NCBI GenBank assembly: GCA_934149105.1
Contig: CAKPDP010000005.1
Location: 53,984-117,983 of the forward strand
Length of the DNA: 64,000 nucleotides
Source: an uncultured Bacilli bacterium
GTDB taxonomy: Bacteria > Bacillota_I > Bacilli_A > RF39 > UBA660
Direction of reading: 5' to 3'
Below are positions 18,077-27,196 of the stretch, in pieces. The translations under genes were made by a program, and so were the position numbers. The notes beneath the pieces are model-generated. The model was not told the origin of the DNA. It did not search any database and was given only the letters and a program-made list of their open reading frames with translations. Each line of letters starts with the position of its first letter. The first letter of the stretch is position 1.

Positions 18077-18430
18077 TTATTTTTTTATAATAACATTACT
18101 ATTTCCATAAGGTAAATAACAAAGTGCACTAAGAGTGCCCAATACTGCCGCCAGTAGAAATACATAATCCTCTTTTAAATTCTCAGGATTCTTCTCATTC
18201 TTTAACGAATAATAACTATTAAAAAGAAAATATAGCCAAATAATTACTCCTAACATCCTATTATTTTGATAAATTTTATTTATTTTCTCTTTCTGAATTT
18301 CTCCAATATTTAATATACTCTTCTTTTTCTCTATTATAATATAAAAAGATATAAAAGCACTAACAACACTTAAAAATAAAAAAATAATATCTCTATTCAC
18401 TTGGGCTAATTCCCTTTGCTCTTCTCTCAT
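18077..18430 (-). CDS. Small membrane protein, unknown
   Basis: A 117-aa protein I do not recognise. It has three likely membrane segments (about residues 15-33, 59-75, 91-106), separated by charged KKKSILNIGEIQKEKINK and EKNPENLKED. No ribosome site precedes the ATG; instead TATAAT ends 5 nt before it, so the mRNA may be leaderless. It lies 30 nt downstream of the XRE regulator gene on the same strand. Confidence 0.55.
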   Translation of the reverse strand: MREEQRELAQVNRDIIFLFLSVVSAFISFYIIIEKKKSILNIGEIQKEKINKIYQNNRMLGVIIWLYFLFNSYYSLKNEKNPENLKEDYVFLLAAVLGTLSALCYLPYGNSNVIIKK

Positions 18431-18460
18431 ATTAAATTATATTAAAAAAGAAGCAACATA

Positions 18461-18793
18461 TTAATTGCTACTTCTCTTTACATATTCTTCACGTAATACT
18501 GATACTACTCTCATCACAAAATCTAAATCTTTTTCTGTTAATTGATAACAACCATCAGTAATATACTTAATCTTTTGTTCATAATCTAAAGAACTTGTCT
18601 TCAAATCAACTAAGGAAGCAATATCAATTTTAAAGATTACTGCTATTTCTTTAACCATTGTTATAGTGGGATCGACTTTACCAGTCTCAACTCTGGATAA
18701 GCAATTTCTATTGACGTTTAGTTTCTGTGCCAAAACTTCCTGCGACATACCACTATTTTTTCTAAGAGTTCTTATCTTATCACCAATTCTCAT
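18461..18793 (-). CDS. XRE-family transcriptional regulator
   Basis: A 110-aa protein with an N-terminal Cro/C1 helix-turn-helix (residues 1-60): IGDKIRTLRKNSGMSQEVLAQKLNVNRNCLSRVETGKVDPTI shows the usual recognition helix and E-x-G-K turn. The C-terminal helical part (65-110) may dimerise. ATG 18793 has GGAGG 5 nt upstream; the GTG at 18805 overlaps that site. It may control the small membrane protein downstream, a common pairing (inference). Confidence 0.85.
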   Translation of the reverse strand: MRIGDKIRTLRKNSGMSQEVLAQKLNVNRNCLSRVETGKVDPTITMVKEIAVIFKIDIASLVDLKTSSLDYEQKIKYITDGCYQLTEKDLDFVMRVVSVLREEYVKRSSN

Positions 18794-18982
18794 CCTACCC
18801 TCCACTTCCCAAAGACATATATCCTTATTATATCTAGGCTCCTATTTTAAAGAAATATCTCGGTAATAATATTAACAAAATGCTTAAAATTATAACAAAA
18901 GTAATTATCTAATTAAATTATAAATCTCCTTATTAAAGTTTTATAGTTTCTTTCTACTGACATCTTTTAGCCCTTTACCTGT

Positions 18983-19011
18983 TTTACATCTTCTTCCATC
19001 CATGATATAAT
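18983..19011 (+). promoter_or_regulatory. Promoter of the gatCAB operon
   Basis: TTTACA, 17-nt spacer, TATAAT, preceded by TGA (extended), 30 nt before gatC. Confidence 0.85.
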
Positions 19012-19041
19012 AGACATACAAAAAAGTCCTAGGAGGTAAAA

Positions 19042-19332
19042 ATGATTACAAAAGAAAAATTACAAGATTATGCTACTAAATTAATGTTTACTATGAATGA
19101 TTCTGAATATACAACTTTACAAGAAGAATTTACCATTATCTTAAAACAAATGGATCTAATATCTAAGATTGATAATATTTCTTCTATTGAACCTATGACC
19201 TTTCCTTTTCCTTTAGAAAGTGTCAGTTTAAGAGAGGATATCCCTAGTGATTCTCTCTCTACTAGTGATGTTCTAAAAAATGCTAAAGATGTTGCTAATA
19301 ACGAAGTAAAAGTACCAAAGGTGGTGGAATAA
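19042..19332 (+). CDS. gatC: Asp-tRNA(Asn)/Glu-tRNA(Gln) amidotransferase subunit C
   Basis: The 96-aa small belt subunit that holds GatA and GatB together. Family features: KEKLQDYATKLMFTMNDSEYTTLQEEF at the N-terminus, then SIEPMTFPFPLESVSLREDIPS. Ribosome site AGGAGG. Its stop TAA shares its last A with the gatA ATG, so translation is coupled. Confidence 0.93.
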   Translation: MITKEKLQDYATKLMFTMNDSEYTTLQEEFTIILKQMDLISKIDNISSIEPMTFPFPLESVSLREDIPSDSLSTSDVLKNAKDVANNEVKVPKVVE

Positions 19333-20795
19333 TGACTAATAAAATAACGGCTTTAAATATTTCAAAACTAAGAGAAAAGCTAGATAATAAGACTTTAACT
19401 CCTGAAGAGTTATTTCAAGATGCTCATTCTAAGGCTTTAAAATATCAAGAAGATTATAATTCTTTTGTTACAATTCTTGATGATATGGATTATACTCCCT
19501 CTTCTAGCCCTCTAGATGGTATCCCCTATGCCTTAAAAGATAATATTTCTACTAAAGGGATTCTCACAACTGCTTCTTCTAATATTTTAAAAGATTATGT
19601 TCCTATCTATAATGCTACTGTCTATGAAAAATTACGAAATAGTGGTGCTGTCCTTTTAGGTAAGACTACTCTAGATGAGTTAGCCATGGGTGGAACAGGT
19701 ACTACTGCCCATACTGGTGTTGTTAGAAATCCTTGGGATAAAACTAGATTAATTGGCGGTTCTTCCGCGGGATCGGCATCAGCTGTTGCCCTAGGTATTG
19801 TTCCTTTTTCTATTGGTTCTGATACTGGAGATTCTATCCGTAAACCAGCGGCCTATGGTGGTGTTGTTGGCTTTAAACCAACTTATGGGCGGATTTCCCG
19901 CTACGGCCTTTTTGCCTTTGCTTCCTCTCTTGATCATGTAGGTTGCTTTGCTAGAAATGTTCAAGATGTTGCTACTGTCATGAATGTCATCAAAGGCCAT
20001 GATCCTAAAGATATGACTAGTCTTCCTGATGACAATGAAGATTATACTAAGACTTTAAATAATGATATTAAGAATCGTAAATTATTCTATTTTAAAGAAG
20101 CTTGTGATCCTGAAAACTATAAAGATTCTTCTGATCCTGAACTATTAGAAACTTTAACTAAGTTCCATGAAACTTTAGATATCTGTAGAGAACTAGGTTT
20201 CATCGTTGAAGAAGTAGAATTTGGTCATGAACTATTACAAGCCTTATATCCTACTTATATGACTATCTCTTGTGCCGAGGCCACTAGTAATAATGCTAAC
20301 CTAACAGGTATCCAGTTTGGACCTCGTGGCCAAGGCCAAAATATCAACGAAATCATGATTGATGCCCGTACTAAAGGTTTCTCAGAATTAATTAAAAGAC
20401 GTTTTATCCTTGGAAGTTATATTCTTCAAAAAGAAAACCAAGAAAAATTATTCCTAAATGCTGGCCGTGTTCGTCATCTTGTTGTCGATAAAATGCATGA
20501 ACTATTTAAACACTATGATGGTTTAATAATGCCAACTTCTGGTGGCATCGCACCTCATTTTACTAGTGCCTCTGATAAATTATCCGATCGTTATCTTATC
20601 TTAGAAAATCACCTTTGTATCGGTAACTTTGGAGGTTTCCCTAGTATTTCTATTCCTAGTGGCTTTGTTAACAATATGCCTATAAGTATCAATATTACTG
20701 CTAATATTAAAGAAGATGCCCTAGTTTTAAATATGGCTCATGTCATTGAACAAAGATTAGGTTATCAAGATCAAATTGCAAAGGAGGATAAATAA
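19332..20795 (+). CDS. gatA: Asp/Glu-tRNA amidotransferase subunit A (amidase)
   Basis: The 487-aa glutaminase subunit; it releases ammonia from glutamine for transamidation of Glu-tRNA(Gln) or Asp-tRNA(Asn). The amidase Ser-cisSer-Lys set is visible: Lys in YALKDNIS (about residue 70), the Ser loop GGSSAGSASAVALG (about 143), and the nucleophile Ser in SDTGDSIRKPAA (about 168). The usual TGGS is TGDS here and GGSSGGS is GGSSAGS; catalytic residues themselves are kept. One-base stop/start overlaps with both gatC and gatB. Confidence 0.95.
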   Translation: MTNKITALNISKLREKLDNKTLTPEELFQDAHSKALKYQEDYNSFVTILDDMDYTPSSSPLDGIPYALKDNISTKGILTTASSNILKDYVPIYNATVYEKLRNSGAVLLGKTTLDELAMGGTGTTAHTGVVRNPWDKTRLIGGSSAGSASAVALGIVPFSIGSDTGDSIRKPAAYGGVVGFKPTYGRISRYGLFAFASSLDHVGCFARNVQDVATVMNVIKGHDPKDMTSLPDDNEDYTKTLNNDIKNRKLFYFKEACDPENYKDSSDPELLETLTKFHETLDICRELGFIVEEVEFGHELLQALYPTYMTISCAEATSNNANLTGIQFGPRGQGQNINEIMIDARTKGFSELIKRRFILGSYILQKENQEKLFLNAGRVRHLVVDKMHELFKHYDGLIMPTSGGIAPHFTSASDKLSDRYLILENHLCIGNFGGFPSISIPSGFVNNMPISINITANIKEDALVLNMAHVIEQRLGYQDQIAKEDK

Positions 20796-22222
20796 TGTAT
20801 AAAACAGTTATCGGGTTAGAAGTTCACTGTGAACTAAATACTAAAAGTAAGAACTTCTCTAGTGCCAAAAATTCTTTTTCTGAGTTTCCCAATACTAATG
20901 TTCAAACTGTCGATCTAGGCCTACCAGGTATTTTACCTGTTGCCAATAAAGAAGCTGCCCGCAAAGCCTTAAAAGTAGCTTTAGCCTTAAACTGTGAAAT
21001 TCCCCACTATCTTCGCTTCGCTCGTAAAAACTATTTTTATCCCGATCTACCTAAAGGCTATCAAATAACTCAACACCAAAATCAAGATCCTATCGGTAAA
21101 AATGGTTACTTAATGATAAATGTTAATGGCCAAGACAAAAAAGTTCTTATCCACGACACTCACTTAGAAGAAGATACTGCCAGCCTTGATCACTTTGGCG
21201 ATTTTTCCCTTATCGATTATAATCGCTGTGGTATTCCTCTTCTAGAAACAGTAACCGAACCCTGTCTCAATTCCTCAGAAGAAGCTATAGCCTTCTTAGA
21301 GTCTTTAAGAAACTTATTCTTATATTGTGATATCTCTGAAGCTCGTAGTGATAGAGGGCAAATACGCTGTGACGTTAACGTCTCTTTAGCACCCCTAGAC
21401 TCTGATAAATTAGGAACTAAAGTCGAAATGAAAAATATTAATTCCTTCAATAATGTTAAACTAGCTATTGAATGTGAAGTTCAAAGACAAACTGAACTTC
21501 TAGATAAAGGCCTTCCTATTGTCCAAGAAACAAGACGTTTTTCTGAGGAAAATAGAGAAACCTATTCGATGCGTGAAAAAGTCGATGCCATTGATTATAA
21601 ATACTTTACAGAACCTAATATTCCTCCTATTCCTCTTACTAGTGAATTTATTGAAGAAACTAGAAACCAAATCCCTGAACTAGCTTATTCTAGAATAAAT
21701 AGATATATTAAAGATTATTCTCTAACTAGAAGAGATGCCAATATTTTAGTAAAAGATCTTAAAACAGCTATTTACTATGAACAAGCTATCGCTCTAGGAG
21801 GTAATCCTAAATCTCTAGCTAACTGGATTGTTACTAATATCAATAGTTACTTAAATGAAGAAAATCTAACTATCGATAAAATATCCTTAACTGAAGATCA
21901 ATTAGTTTCCCTTCTTGATCAAATAAATACTGGTAAAATATCTACTAAACAAGCTAAAGAAGTCCTAGAAAAATCCCTTTCTGAAAATAAAAATCCTCTT
22001 GATCTAATTAAAGAACTAGGTCTTAGTCAAATAACTGATCCTGAAGAATTAAGACTAGTCGCTAAAGAAGTTCTAGATGAAAACCCAAATCTTATTACCG
22101 ACTACAAAAATGGCAAGAAAGTATTTGGATACTTTGTTGGCCAAATCATGAAGAAAACTAATGGTCGTGCTAATCCTCCTCTTGCTAATCAAGTCCTAAA
22201 AGAAGAACTAGAAACAAGGTAA
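20795..22222 (+). CDS. gatB: Asp/Glu-tRNA amidotransferase subunit B
   Basis: The 475-aa kinase/transferase subunit that phosphorylates the misacylated tRNA's carboxylate and amidates it. Signatures: GLEVHCELNTKSKNFS at residue 6, PGILPVANKEA, IQITHLEEDTAS-type metal loop (HDTHLEEDTASL), GRGQIRCDVNVS-type motif (DRGQIRCDVNVSL), RRFSEENRETYSMR. The C-terminal YqeY-like tail domain reaches FVGQIMKKTNGRANPPLA. Coupled to gatA. The presence of the complex suggests no GlnRS and/or no AsnRS route (family inference). Confidence 0.96.
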   Translation: MYKTVIGLEVHCELNTKSKNFSSAKNSFSEFPNTNVQTVDLGLPGILPVANKEAARKALKVALALNCEIPHYLRFARKNYFYPDLPKGYQITQHQNQDPIGKNGYLMINVNGQDKKVLIHDTHLEEDTASLDHFGDFSLIDYNRCGIPLLETVTEPCLNSSEEAIAFLESLRNLFLYCDISEARSDRGQIRCDVNVSLAPLDSDKLGTKVEMKNINSFNNVKLAIECEVQRQTELLDKGLPIVQETRRFSEENRETYSMREKVDAIDYKYFTEPNIPPIPLTSEFIEETRNQIPELAYSRINRYIKDYSLTRRDANILVKDLKTAIYYEQAIALGGNPKSLANWIVTNINSYLNEENLTIDKISLTEDQLVSLLDQINTGKISTKQAKEVLEKSLSENKNPLDLIKELGLSQITDPEELRLVAKEVLDENPNLITDYKNGKKVFGYFVGQIMKKTNGRANPPLANQVLKEELETR

Positions 22223-22223
22223 T

Positions 22224-22742
22224 ATGTCAAAAAGTTTTATCTTTATCCAACTGCTAGGCTTTGTCGCCTGGCTTTTCTTAATTCTTAGTTATCATCGCCA
22301 AACTACCAATAAAATCTTAATTTTTCAAATCATCTCTGTCCTTTTCTATGGATTACACTATTATCTTTTAAAAGCCTATTCTGGCCTTGCAATCTGCCTC
22401 TTTGAGGCCTTAATTAACTTCTTATACTATAAAACCGACAAAGATAAATATATCTTCTTAGCCACCATTCCCCTCTACCTGATCCTTGGTTTTTTAACTT
22501 TTTCTACTATTATCAATATTCTCCCAATTATTGCTAGCCTTATTGATAGTTATTCTCTAACCAAACATAAAAATTTGCTCGTTATAGGCTCCATAATTTC
22601 CCATCTTCTTTGGATAATATATGATTTATTTGTTATGTCCTATGCCGGAGCCTTAACCGATACCCTACTAGTAATATCCAATATCTTTGTCCTTATCTTT
22701 GAATGTCGTCCTCGAACAAAAACTAATCTTCACCTTAAGTAA
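22224..22742 (+). CDS. YgjV-like small membrane protein
   Basis: A 172-aa polytopic protein resembling the YgjV/Imp-YgjV family: opening FIQLLGFVAWLFLILSYHRQ, then five to six hydrophobic segments with HYYLLKAYSGL and HLLWIIYDL. The function of the family is unknown. It starts 1 nt after gatB and is therefore part of the gat operon, whose terminator overlaps its 3' end. Confidence 0.75.
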   Translation: MSKSFIFIQLLGFVAWLFLILSYHRQTTNKILIFQIISVLFYGLHYYLLKAYSGLAICLFEALINFLYYKTDKDKYIFLATIPLYLILGFLTFSTIINILPIIASLIDSYSLTKHKNLLVIGSIISHLLWIIYDLFVMSYAGALTDTLLVISNIFVLIFECRPRTKTNLHLK

Positions 22743-22758
22743 GATTAGTTTCTTTAGT
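22719..22758 (+). terminator. Terminator of the gatCAB-ygjV operon
   Basis: The perfect 11-bp stem AAACTAATCTT / AAGATTAGTTT with a 10-nt loop is followed by CTTTAGTTT; it overlaps the last codons of the ygjV-like gene. Confidence 0.8.
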
Positions 22759-22798
22759 TTACATCTCTTTTTACTTTTTTAAATTCTAATAAAAATAA

Positions 22799-22827
22799 TT
22801 GACTAATTATTAAATATTCTATATATT
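22799..22827 (+). promoter_or_regulatory. Promoter of the solenoid-repeat protein gene
   Basis: TTGACT, 17-nt spacer, TATATT, 19 nt before the start codon; AAGGAGG lies between. Confidence 0.8.
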
Positions 22828-22846
22828 GAACTAAAAAGGAGGCTTT

Positions 22847-24544
22847 ATGACAGATAAATTTTATAATTATTTATACGATTATTTAACTACTAAAAAAATA
22901 ATTACTAATATTAAAGTACGTGATCAAAAAGAAAAAAGACTTATCGCTAGCCAATATCTTACTTCCTTATCTGATCATCACCATAAAATATTAAGTAGTC
23001 CTAAGTCCACTCCTAAGAAAAATTTACTCCATCTATATTTCCAAAAATACGTCATCAAATATTCTGATATTCCCCTAAGTTATTGGAAATCTCAAGAACA
23101 AATTTATCTGGATCAAGGCTTAGGGCATCATCACTTAACAGAATCAGAAAAACAAAAGTTAGGAGAAATCATTATAAACGATCAAAAGAAATCTTTAGAA
23201 AAGATCTTAAACTATTTTACTTCTGATGATGCCCTATTTTATCCGGATATTCTAAAATTTTGGGCCTTTCAAGGTTTAATATCCTTAGGTAAGTACGATA
23301 AAAATACTCATCACTTTTCTAAAAGAACTAAAGGTACTACTACTAAATTCCCTGAAATAAATAGAGAAGCCCTTTCTTTATCTATAGAAACTATGCAAAA
23401 CTATCTAACATCTAATAATATTACTGATCAAGAACTTTATACAACCATTTTTCAAGATAATGGTGGTTTAAATACTTCTTTTGCCAAATTATATAGTTAT
23501 TATCTAACTAAAGTTGCCACTAACATAAATAAAGAAACTTCTTCTATCAAAGGTTTGTGGATGAAATATCCCCAACATTCTAATCACTTAAAACTAGTAA
23601 AAGATCTAGAAGGAAAAGGTACTGGTTGGTGTACTGTTGGTGAAAATGTTGCTAAAAGTCAACTAGAACGTGGTGACTTCTATGTTTATTATACTAAGGA
23701 TAAAAATGACAATTTTATCTATCCTCGAATTGCTATTAGAATGAATGGTTCTGATAAAATAGGGGAAATAAGAGGAATTGCTCAAGATGAAGAGATGGAA
23801 CCAGAAATGTTACCTATCTTAGAAGAAAAACTTCAAGACTTTCCCGATGCTAGTTCTTATAAGAAAAAAATATCTGATACTAAAACATTGACAACTATTT
23901 ACAATAAGTATCTCCATAATTATGAACTAACTCTTTCAGACTTAGCTTTTATCTATGAAGTAGAATCTAAAGTAACGACTTTCTCAGAAATAATAGGATC
24001 TACTACCGATCCTCGCTTAACAGAAATAATTTCCACTAGAAATTATCTTAGTGATCTAAATAGAATTCTAGCTAGTGATAAATATCATTATCTAAATTTA
24101 ACTCTTTCTAGTGCCAAAGGCCTTATCATCCCTAAAACCTTTACTGGTTGTCTAAATATCAATAACTTAGAAACTGCCGAAGGCCTAATAATTCCCAATA
24201 ACTTCTATGAAACCTTAAATCTTCGTAATCTTCAAGATGCTAGTTCCTTACATCTTCCCGCTCTCTATCCCGGTTTTCTAATCTTAAATTCCTTAGAAGA
24301 CGCTACTAATCTCTATCTTACCGAAGGGTTCACTGGTACCCTAAGCCTTCATGGTTTAGAAAATCCTTCCACTCTAACTATTCCTGATCATTTTAAAGGA
24401 ACTATTTCCTTACCTCAAGATATTGATCTTTCTAATCTTCATTTTCCTAAAACTTTTTCTGGTCATCTCAAATTATACGATCAAAATACAGGTACGTATA
24501 ATGACATTATTTTACCTAGATCTAAATCTCCTAAATCCAAATAA
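22847..24544 (+). CDS. Unknown protein with GxGWCT central domain and C-terminal solenoid repeats
   Basis: I do not recognise this 565-aa protein. It has no signal peptide or membrane segment. Residues 1-215 are helical and charged. Residues about 240-335 form a conserved-looking unit: LWMKYPQHSNHLKLVKDLEG, GKGTGWCTVGENVAKSQLERG, then FYVYYTKDKNDN, YPRIAIRMNG and IGEIRGIAQD. Residues about 421-548 are six repeats of 21-22 aa with pattern AxxLxIPxxFxGxLxLxxLE, a leucine-rich solenoid. The tail is basic (PRSKSPKSK). It has a strong private promoter, perfect AAGGAGG and terminator. It could be a cytosolic effector, toxin or nucleic-acid protein; no function is claimed. Confidence 0.6.
   Translation: MTDKFYNYLYDYLTTKKIITNIKVRDQKEKRLIASQYLTSLSDHHHKILSSPKSTPKKNLLHLYFQKYVIKYSDIPLSYWKSQEQIYLDQGLGHHHLTESEKQKLGEIIINDQKKSLEKILNYFTSDDALFYPDILKFWAFQGLISLGKYDKNTHHFSKRTKGTTTKFPEINREALSLSIETMQNYLTSNNITDQELYTTIFQDNGGLNTSFAKLYSYYLTKVATNINKETSSIKGLWMKYPQHSNHLKLVKDLEGKGTGWCTVGENVAKSQLERGDFYVYYTKDKNDNFIYPRIAIRMNGSDKIGEIRGIAQDEEMEPEMLPILEEKLQDFPDASSYKKKISDTKTLTTIYNKYLHNYELTLSDLAFIYEVESKVTTFSEIIGSTTDPRLTEIISTRNYLSDLNRILASDKYHYLNLTLSSAKGLIIPKTFTGCLNINNLETAEGLIIPNNFYETLNLRNLQDASSLHLPALYPGFLILNSLEDATNLYLTEGFTGTLSLHGLENPSTLTIPDHFKGTISLPQDIDLSNLHFPKTFSGHLKLYDQNTGTYNDIILPRSKSPKSK
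24110..24490 (+). repeat. Six in-frame 63-66-bp coding repeats (solenoid region)
   Basis: Six degenerate repeats encode units beginning SAKGL, AEGLI, ASSLH, ATNLY, PSTLT and LSNLH, each continuing with Pro-x-x-Phe and Gly-x-Leu-x-Leu. Drift between copies shows they are old repeats, not recent slippage. Confidence 0.75.
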
Positions 24545-24583
24545 AAAGAGTTAGTTATCTTTCTTTCAACTAACTCTTTTCTT
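24543..24583. terminator. Bidirectional terminator between solenoid gene and clpP
   Basis: The stem AAAAGAGTTAGTT / AACTAACTCTTTT has an 11-nt loop and serves both converging genes. Confidence 0.85.
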
Positions 24584-25145
24584 ATAGTATTTTATCTATT
24601 ATTCCATACTTTAAAGCTTCATCACTATCCATAAAATTATCTCTTTCTGTATCTCTTTCTATAGTCTTAAGATTTTTAGAAGTATTCTTTGCTAAAATTT
24701 TATTTAGCCTATTTTTTAGTTTTAGAATTCTATCAGCAGCAATCTTAATCTCTGTCGCCTGTCCCTTAACTCCTCCTAAAGGTTGATGAATCATTACCTC
24801 TGAATTCCTTAAAGCACATCTTTTTCCTTTTGTGCCACTAGCTAGTAAGAATGCTGCCATCGAAGCCGCCATTCCCACACAAATACATGATATATCACTC
24901 TTAATAAAATTCATTGTATCATAAATAGCCATTCCTGCTGTAATACTACCACCTGGAGAATTAATATAAATAGATATATCATCATGATTAATACTATCTA
25001 AATATAATAGTTGAGCAATAATATTATTGCTAACCTCATCATTAATTTCTCCACTTAACATAATAATTCTATCCTTAAGAAGTCTAGAATATATATCATA
25101 AATTCTTTCATTACTACCATTTCTTTCAATAATTGTTGGAATCAC
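24582..25145 (-). CDS. clpP: ATP-dependent Clp protease proteolytic subunit
   Basis: The 187-aa serine peptidase that forms the ClpP tetradecamer and works with ClpX/ClpC-type unfoldases. Catalytic triad: Ser in [10 protein letters not shown] (residue 95), His in MIHQPLGG (about 120) and Asp in [11 protein letters not shown] (about 169). Also [17 protein letters not shown] and [16 protein letters not shown]. The start is GTG 25145 (giving the usual IPTIIE N-terminus) with AGGTGAT 3 nt upstream; the TTG at 25160 overlaps the ribosome site. No CtsR heptad repeat was recognised upstream. Confidence 0.95.
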   Translation of the reverse strand: MIPTIIERNGSNERIYDIYSRLLKDRIIMLSGEINDEVSNNIIAQLLYLDSINHDDISIYINSPGGSITAGMAIYDTMNFIKSDISCICVGMAASMAAFLLASGTKGKRCALRNSEVMIHQPLGGVKGQATEIKIAADRILKLKNRLNKILAKNTSKNLKTIERDTERDNFMDSDEALKYGIIDKIL

Positions 25146-25371
25146 TTTATCACCTACCAATATTATAGCTACAATTATTGAATATTATTAATAAAACTCT
25201 AGGACAATAATCGACCTCCCTCTAGCAAATAATTATTATAAATATAATCTCTATCTTACCTAAATCTTCCTCCTAGCCAAGCTTTAAATATTATCAATTA
25301 GTTTAAATATTAATCAACAACTATTAACATCTAATTCTCTTAAAAATAAATTAACAAGCCCAAAAATAATC

Positions 25372-25400
25372 TTGACAACTAAAAAAATCCCATATACAAT
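25372..25400 (+). promoter_or_regulatory. Promoter of rny
   Basis: TTGACA, 17-nt spacer, TACAAT: perfect -35 and good -10, giving an untranslated leader of about 70 nt. Confidence 0.85.
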
Positions 25401-25410
25401 ATTATTGTAT
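25394..25410. promoter_or_regulatory. Palindrome overlapping the rny -10 box
   Basis: ATACAAT-ATT-ATTGTAT is a perfect 7+3+7 inverted repeat covering the -10 hexamer. The site at 36186-36202 matches 16 of 17 bases. Possible operator. Confidence 0.4.
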
Positions 25411-25476
25411 AGTCTAAATTAAGTAATATTAAATTTTTTCTATAAACAAAATAAAAAAATAGAATGGAGGTGTACA

Positions 25477-27030
25477 ATGAACGAAACAGCGTTCTCCATT
25501 TTATTGTTTATTCTTGGATTAATTTTAGGCCTTGGTGCTATGATTTTAGGTTTATATATAAAAAATAAAATGGATAAGAAACAAGCCGAATCAATCATTG
25601 AAAAAGCTAAAAAAGAAGCCGAAAAAAATAAACGTGATATCATTTTTGAAACCAAAGAAGAATTACATAAATTGAAACTTGAATCTGAAAAAGAAATAAA
25701 AGAAAAGAAATCTGAAATAAAAGAAAGCGAAAACCGTCTATTACAAAGAGAAAATAATATTGATAAAAGAGATCAAGCTCTTCAAAAAAGGGAAACTCTT
25801 TTAGATGAAAGAGAAAATAATCTTTTAGATAGACAAAAAGAAATTCAAGAAATAAAAGATGAAATGGAAAAAATCAAAGATCAAGAATTGCATTCCTTAG
25901 AAGAAATAAGTAACTACACTAAAGAACAAGCCCATAATGAAATAATGAAAAAAGTTGAAGACGATATGTCTAAAGAAATTGCCAATTACATCAGAGAAAG
26001 AGAATCTGAAGCTAAATTAGAAATGGATGAGAAAGCTAAAAATATTTTAGTAAATTGTATCCAAAAATATGCCGCTGATGTTACCAATGAACAAACTGTC
26101 TCCGTTATTAGTCTTCCTAATGATGAAATGAAAGGAAGAATTATTGGTAGAGAAGGACGTAATGTTAGAACTATTGAATCAGTAACGGGAGTAGATTTAA
26201 TTATTGATGATACCCCTGAGGCTATAGTAATTTCTAGTTTTGATCCTTTAAGAAGAGAAATTGCTAAATTAACTCTTGAAAATCTAATTAAAGATGGTCG
26301 TATCCACCCTGCTCGTATCGAAGAATTATATGATAAAATGTGTAAAGAAGTTAATTCTCGTATTCGAGAAATTGGTAAAAACACTATCTATAAATTAGGT
26401 TTATCCAAAATGGATTCTGATTTAGTCGAGATAGTTGGACGTCTTCAATTCCGTAGTAGCTATGGCCAAAATGCTCTTCATCATTCGATTGAAGTAGCCG
26501 AATTATCAGGTTTAATTGCTGCTGAATTAGGAGAAAATGTTAATCTTGCTAAAAGAGCGGGACTTCTTCATGATATTGGTAAAGCCATCGATTTTGAAAT
26601 GGAAGGATCTCATGTTCAAATTGGTGTTGAATTAGCCAAAAAATATAATGAGGATGAAGTCGTTGTAAATTCTATTGCTTCTCATCATGGTGATACCGAA
26701 GCTACCAGTATTATCGCTGTCATTGTTGCTATCGCTGACACTATTTCGGCTTCTAGACCTGGAGCCAGAAATGATTCTACTGAAAATTATTTCCAACGTC
26801 TAGAACAATTAGAAAGCATAGGTAATTCTATTAAAGGTGTTGAAAAGACTTTTGCTGTTCAAGCTGGTCGTGAATTAAGAGTCATGGTTAAACCAGAAGA
26901 AATAGATGATTTAGCAGCTTTTAAAATAGCTAGAGACATTAAAGAAAAGATCGAAAATGAAATGCAATATCCTGGAACTATCAAAGTAACAGTTATTAGA
27001 GAAACTAGAGCTTGTGAAGAAGCCAAATAA
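25477..27030 (+). CDS. rny: Ribonuclease Y
   Basis: This 517-aa membrane-anchored endoribonuclease starts mRNA decay in Bacillota. The N-terminal membrane segment is residues 6-28, followed by a long charged coiled coil (about 30-165, rich in Glu/Lys). A KH domain (about 205-270) contains [15 protein letters not shown]. An HD domain (about 330-430) includes [12 protein letters not shown] and [13 protein letters not shown]. The C-terminal domain ends [14 protein letters not shown]. Full length for the family (520 aa). Ribosome site GGAGGTG. Single-gene unit with a strong promoter and terminator. Confidence 0.97.
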   Translation: MNETAFSILLFILGLILGLGAMILGLYIKNKMDKKQAESIIEKAKKEAEKNKRDIIFETKEELHKLKLESEKEIKEKKSEIKESENRLLQRENNIDKRDQALQKRETLLDERENNLLDRQKEIQEIKDEMEKIKDQELHSLEEISNYTKEQAHNEIMKKVEDDMSKEIANYIRERESEAKLEMDEKAKNILVNCIQKYAADVTNEQTVSVISLPNDEMKGRIIGREGRNVRTIESVTGVDLIIDDTPEAIVISSFDPLRREIAKLTLENLIKDGRIHPARIEELYDKMCKEVNSRIREIGKNTIYKLGLSKMDSDLVEIVGRLQFRSSYGQNALHHSIEVAELSGLIAAELGENVNLAKRAGLLHDIGKAIDFEMEGSHVQIGVELAKKYNEDEVVVNSIASHHGDTEATSIIAVIVAIADTISASRPGARNDSTENYFQRLEQLESIGNSIKGVEKTFAVQAGRELRVMVKPEEIDDLAAFKIARDIKEKIENEMQYPGTIKVTVIRETRACEEAK

Positions 27031-27044
27031 TAATCTTTTGATTT

Positions 27045-27083
27045 GAGAATTAGTTCAAAATAACGAACTAATTCTTTTTATTC
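27045..27083 (+). terminator. Terminator of rny
   Basis: Perfect 11-bp stem AGAATTAGTTC / GAACTAATTCT, loop AAAATAAC, then TTTTATTCT. Confidence 0.85.
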
Positions 27084-27196
27084 TCGATTAAGATATCAAT
27101 TCTTTTCACTTTACACTCCCTTTTTCCAATTATCTTAAAAATCTTTACCTAAATCCTTCTTTTTGCTATAATAAAATTATAAATAGGAGGAAAAAT

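Larger units (their letters stand above)
25146..25476. other. 331-bp divergent intergenic region clpP / rny
   Basis: Very AT-rich. It holds the rny promoter (25372-25400) and an overlapping palindrome (25394-25410). I see no coding region, RNA gene or heat-shock operator in the remaining part. Confidence 0.6.

Noticed and set aside
25146..25371. CtsR or CIRCE heat-shock operators upstream of clpP (and CIRCE before hsp20)
   Set aside because: No GGTCAAA heptad pair or TTAGCACTC-type inverted repeat with N9 spacing was found. The AGCACTCAA at 50887 superficially resembles half of CIRCE but lacks the partner at the right spacing.
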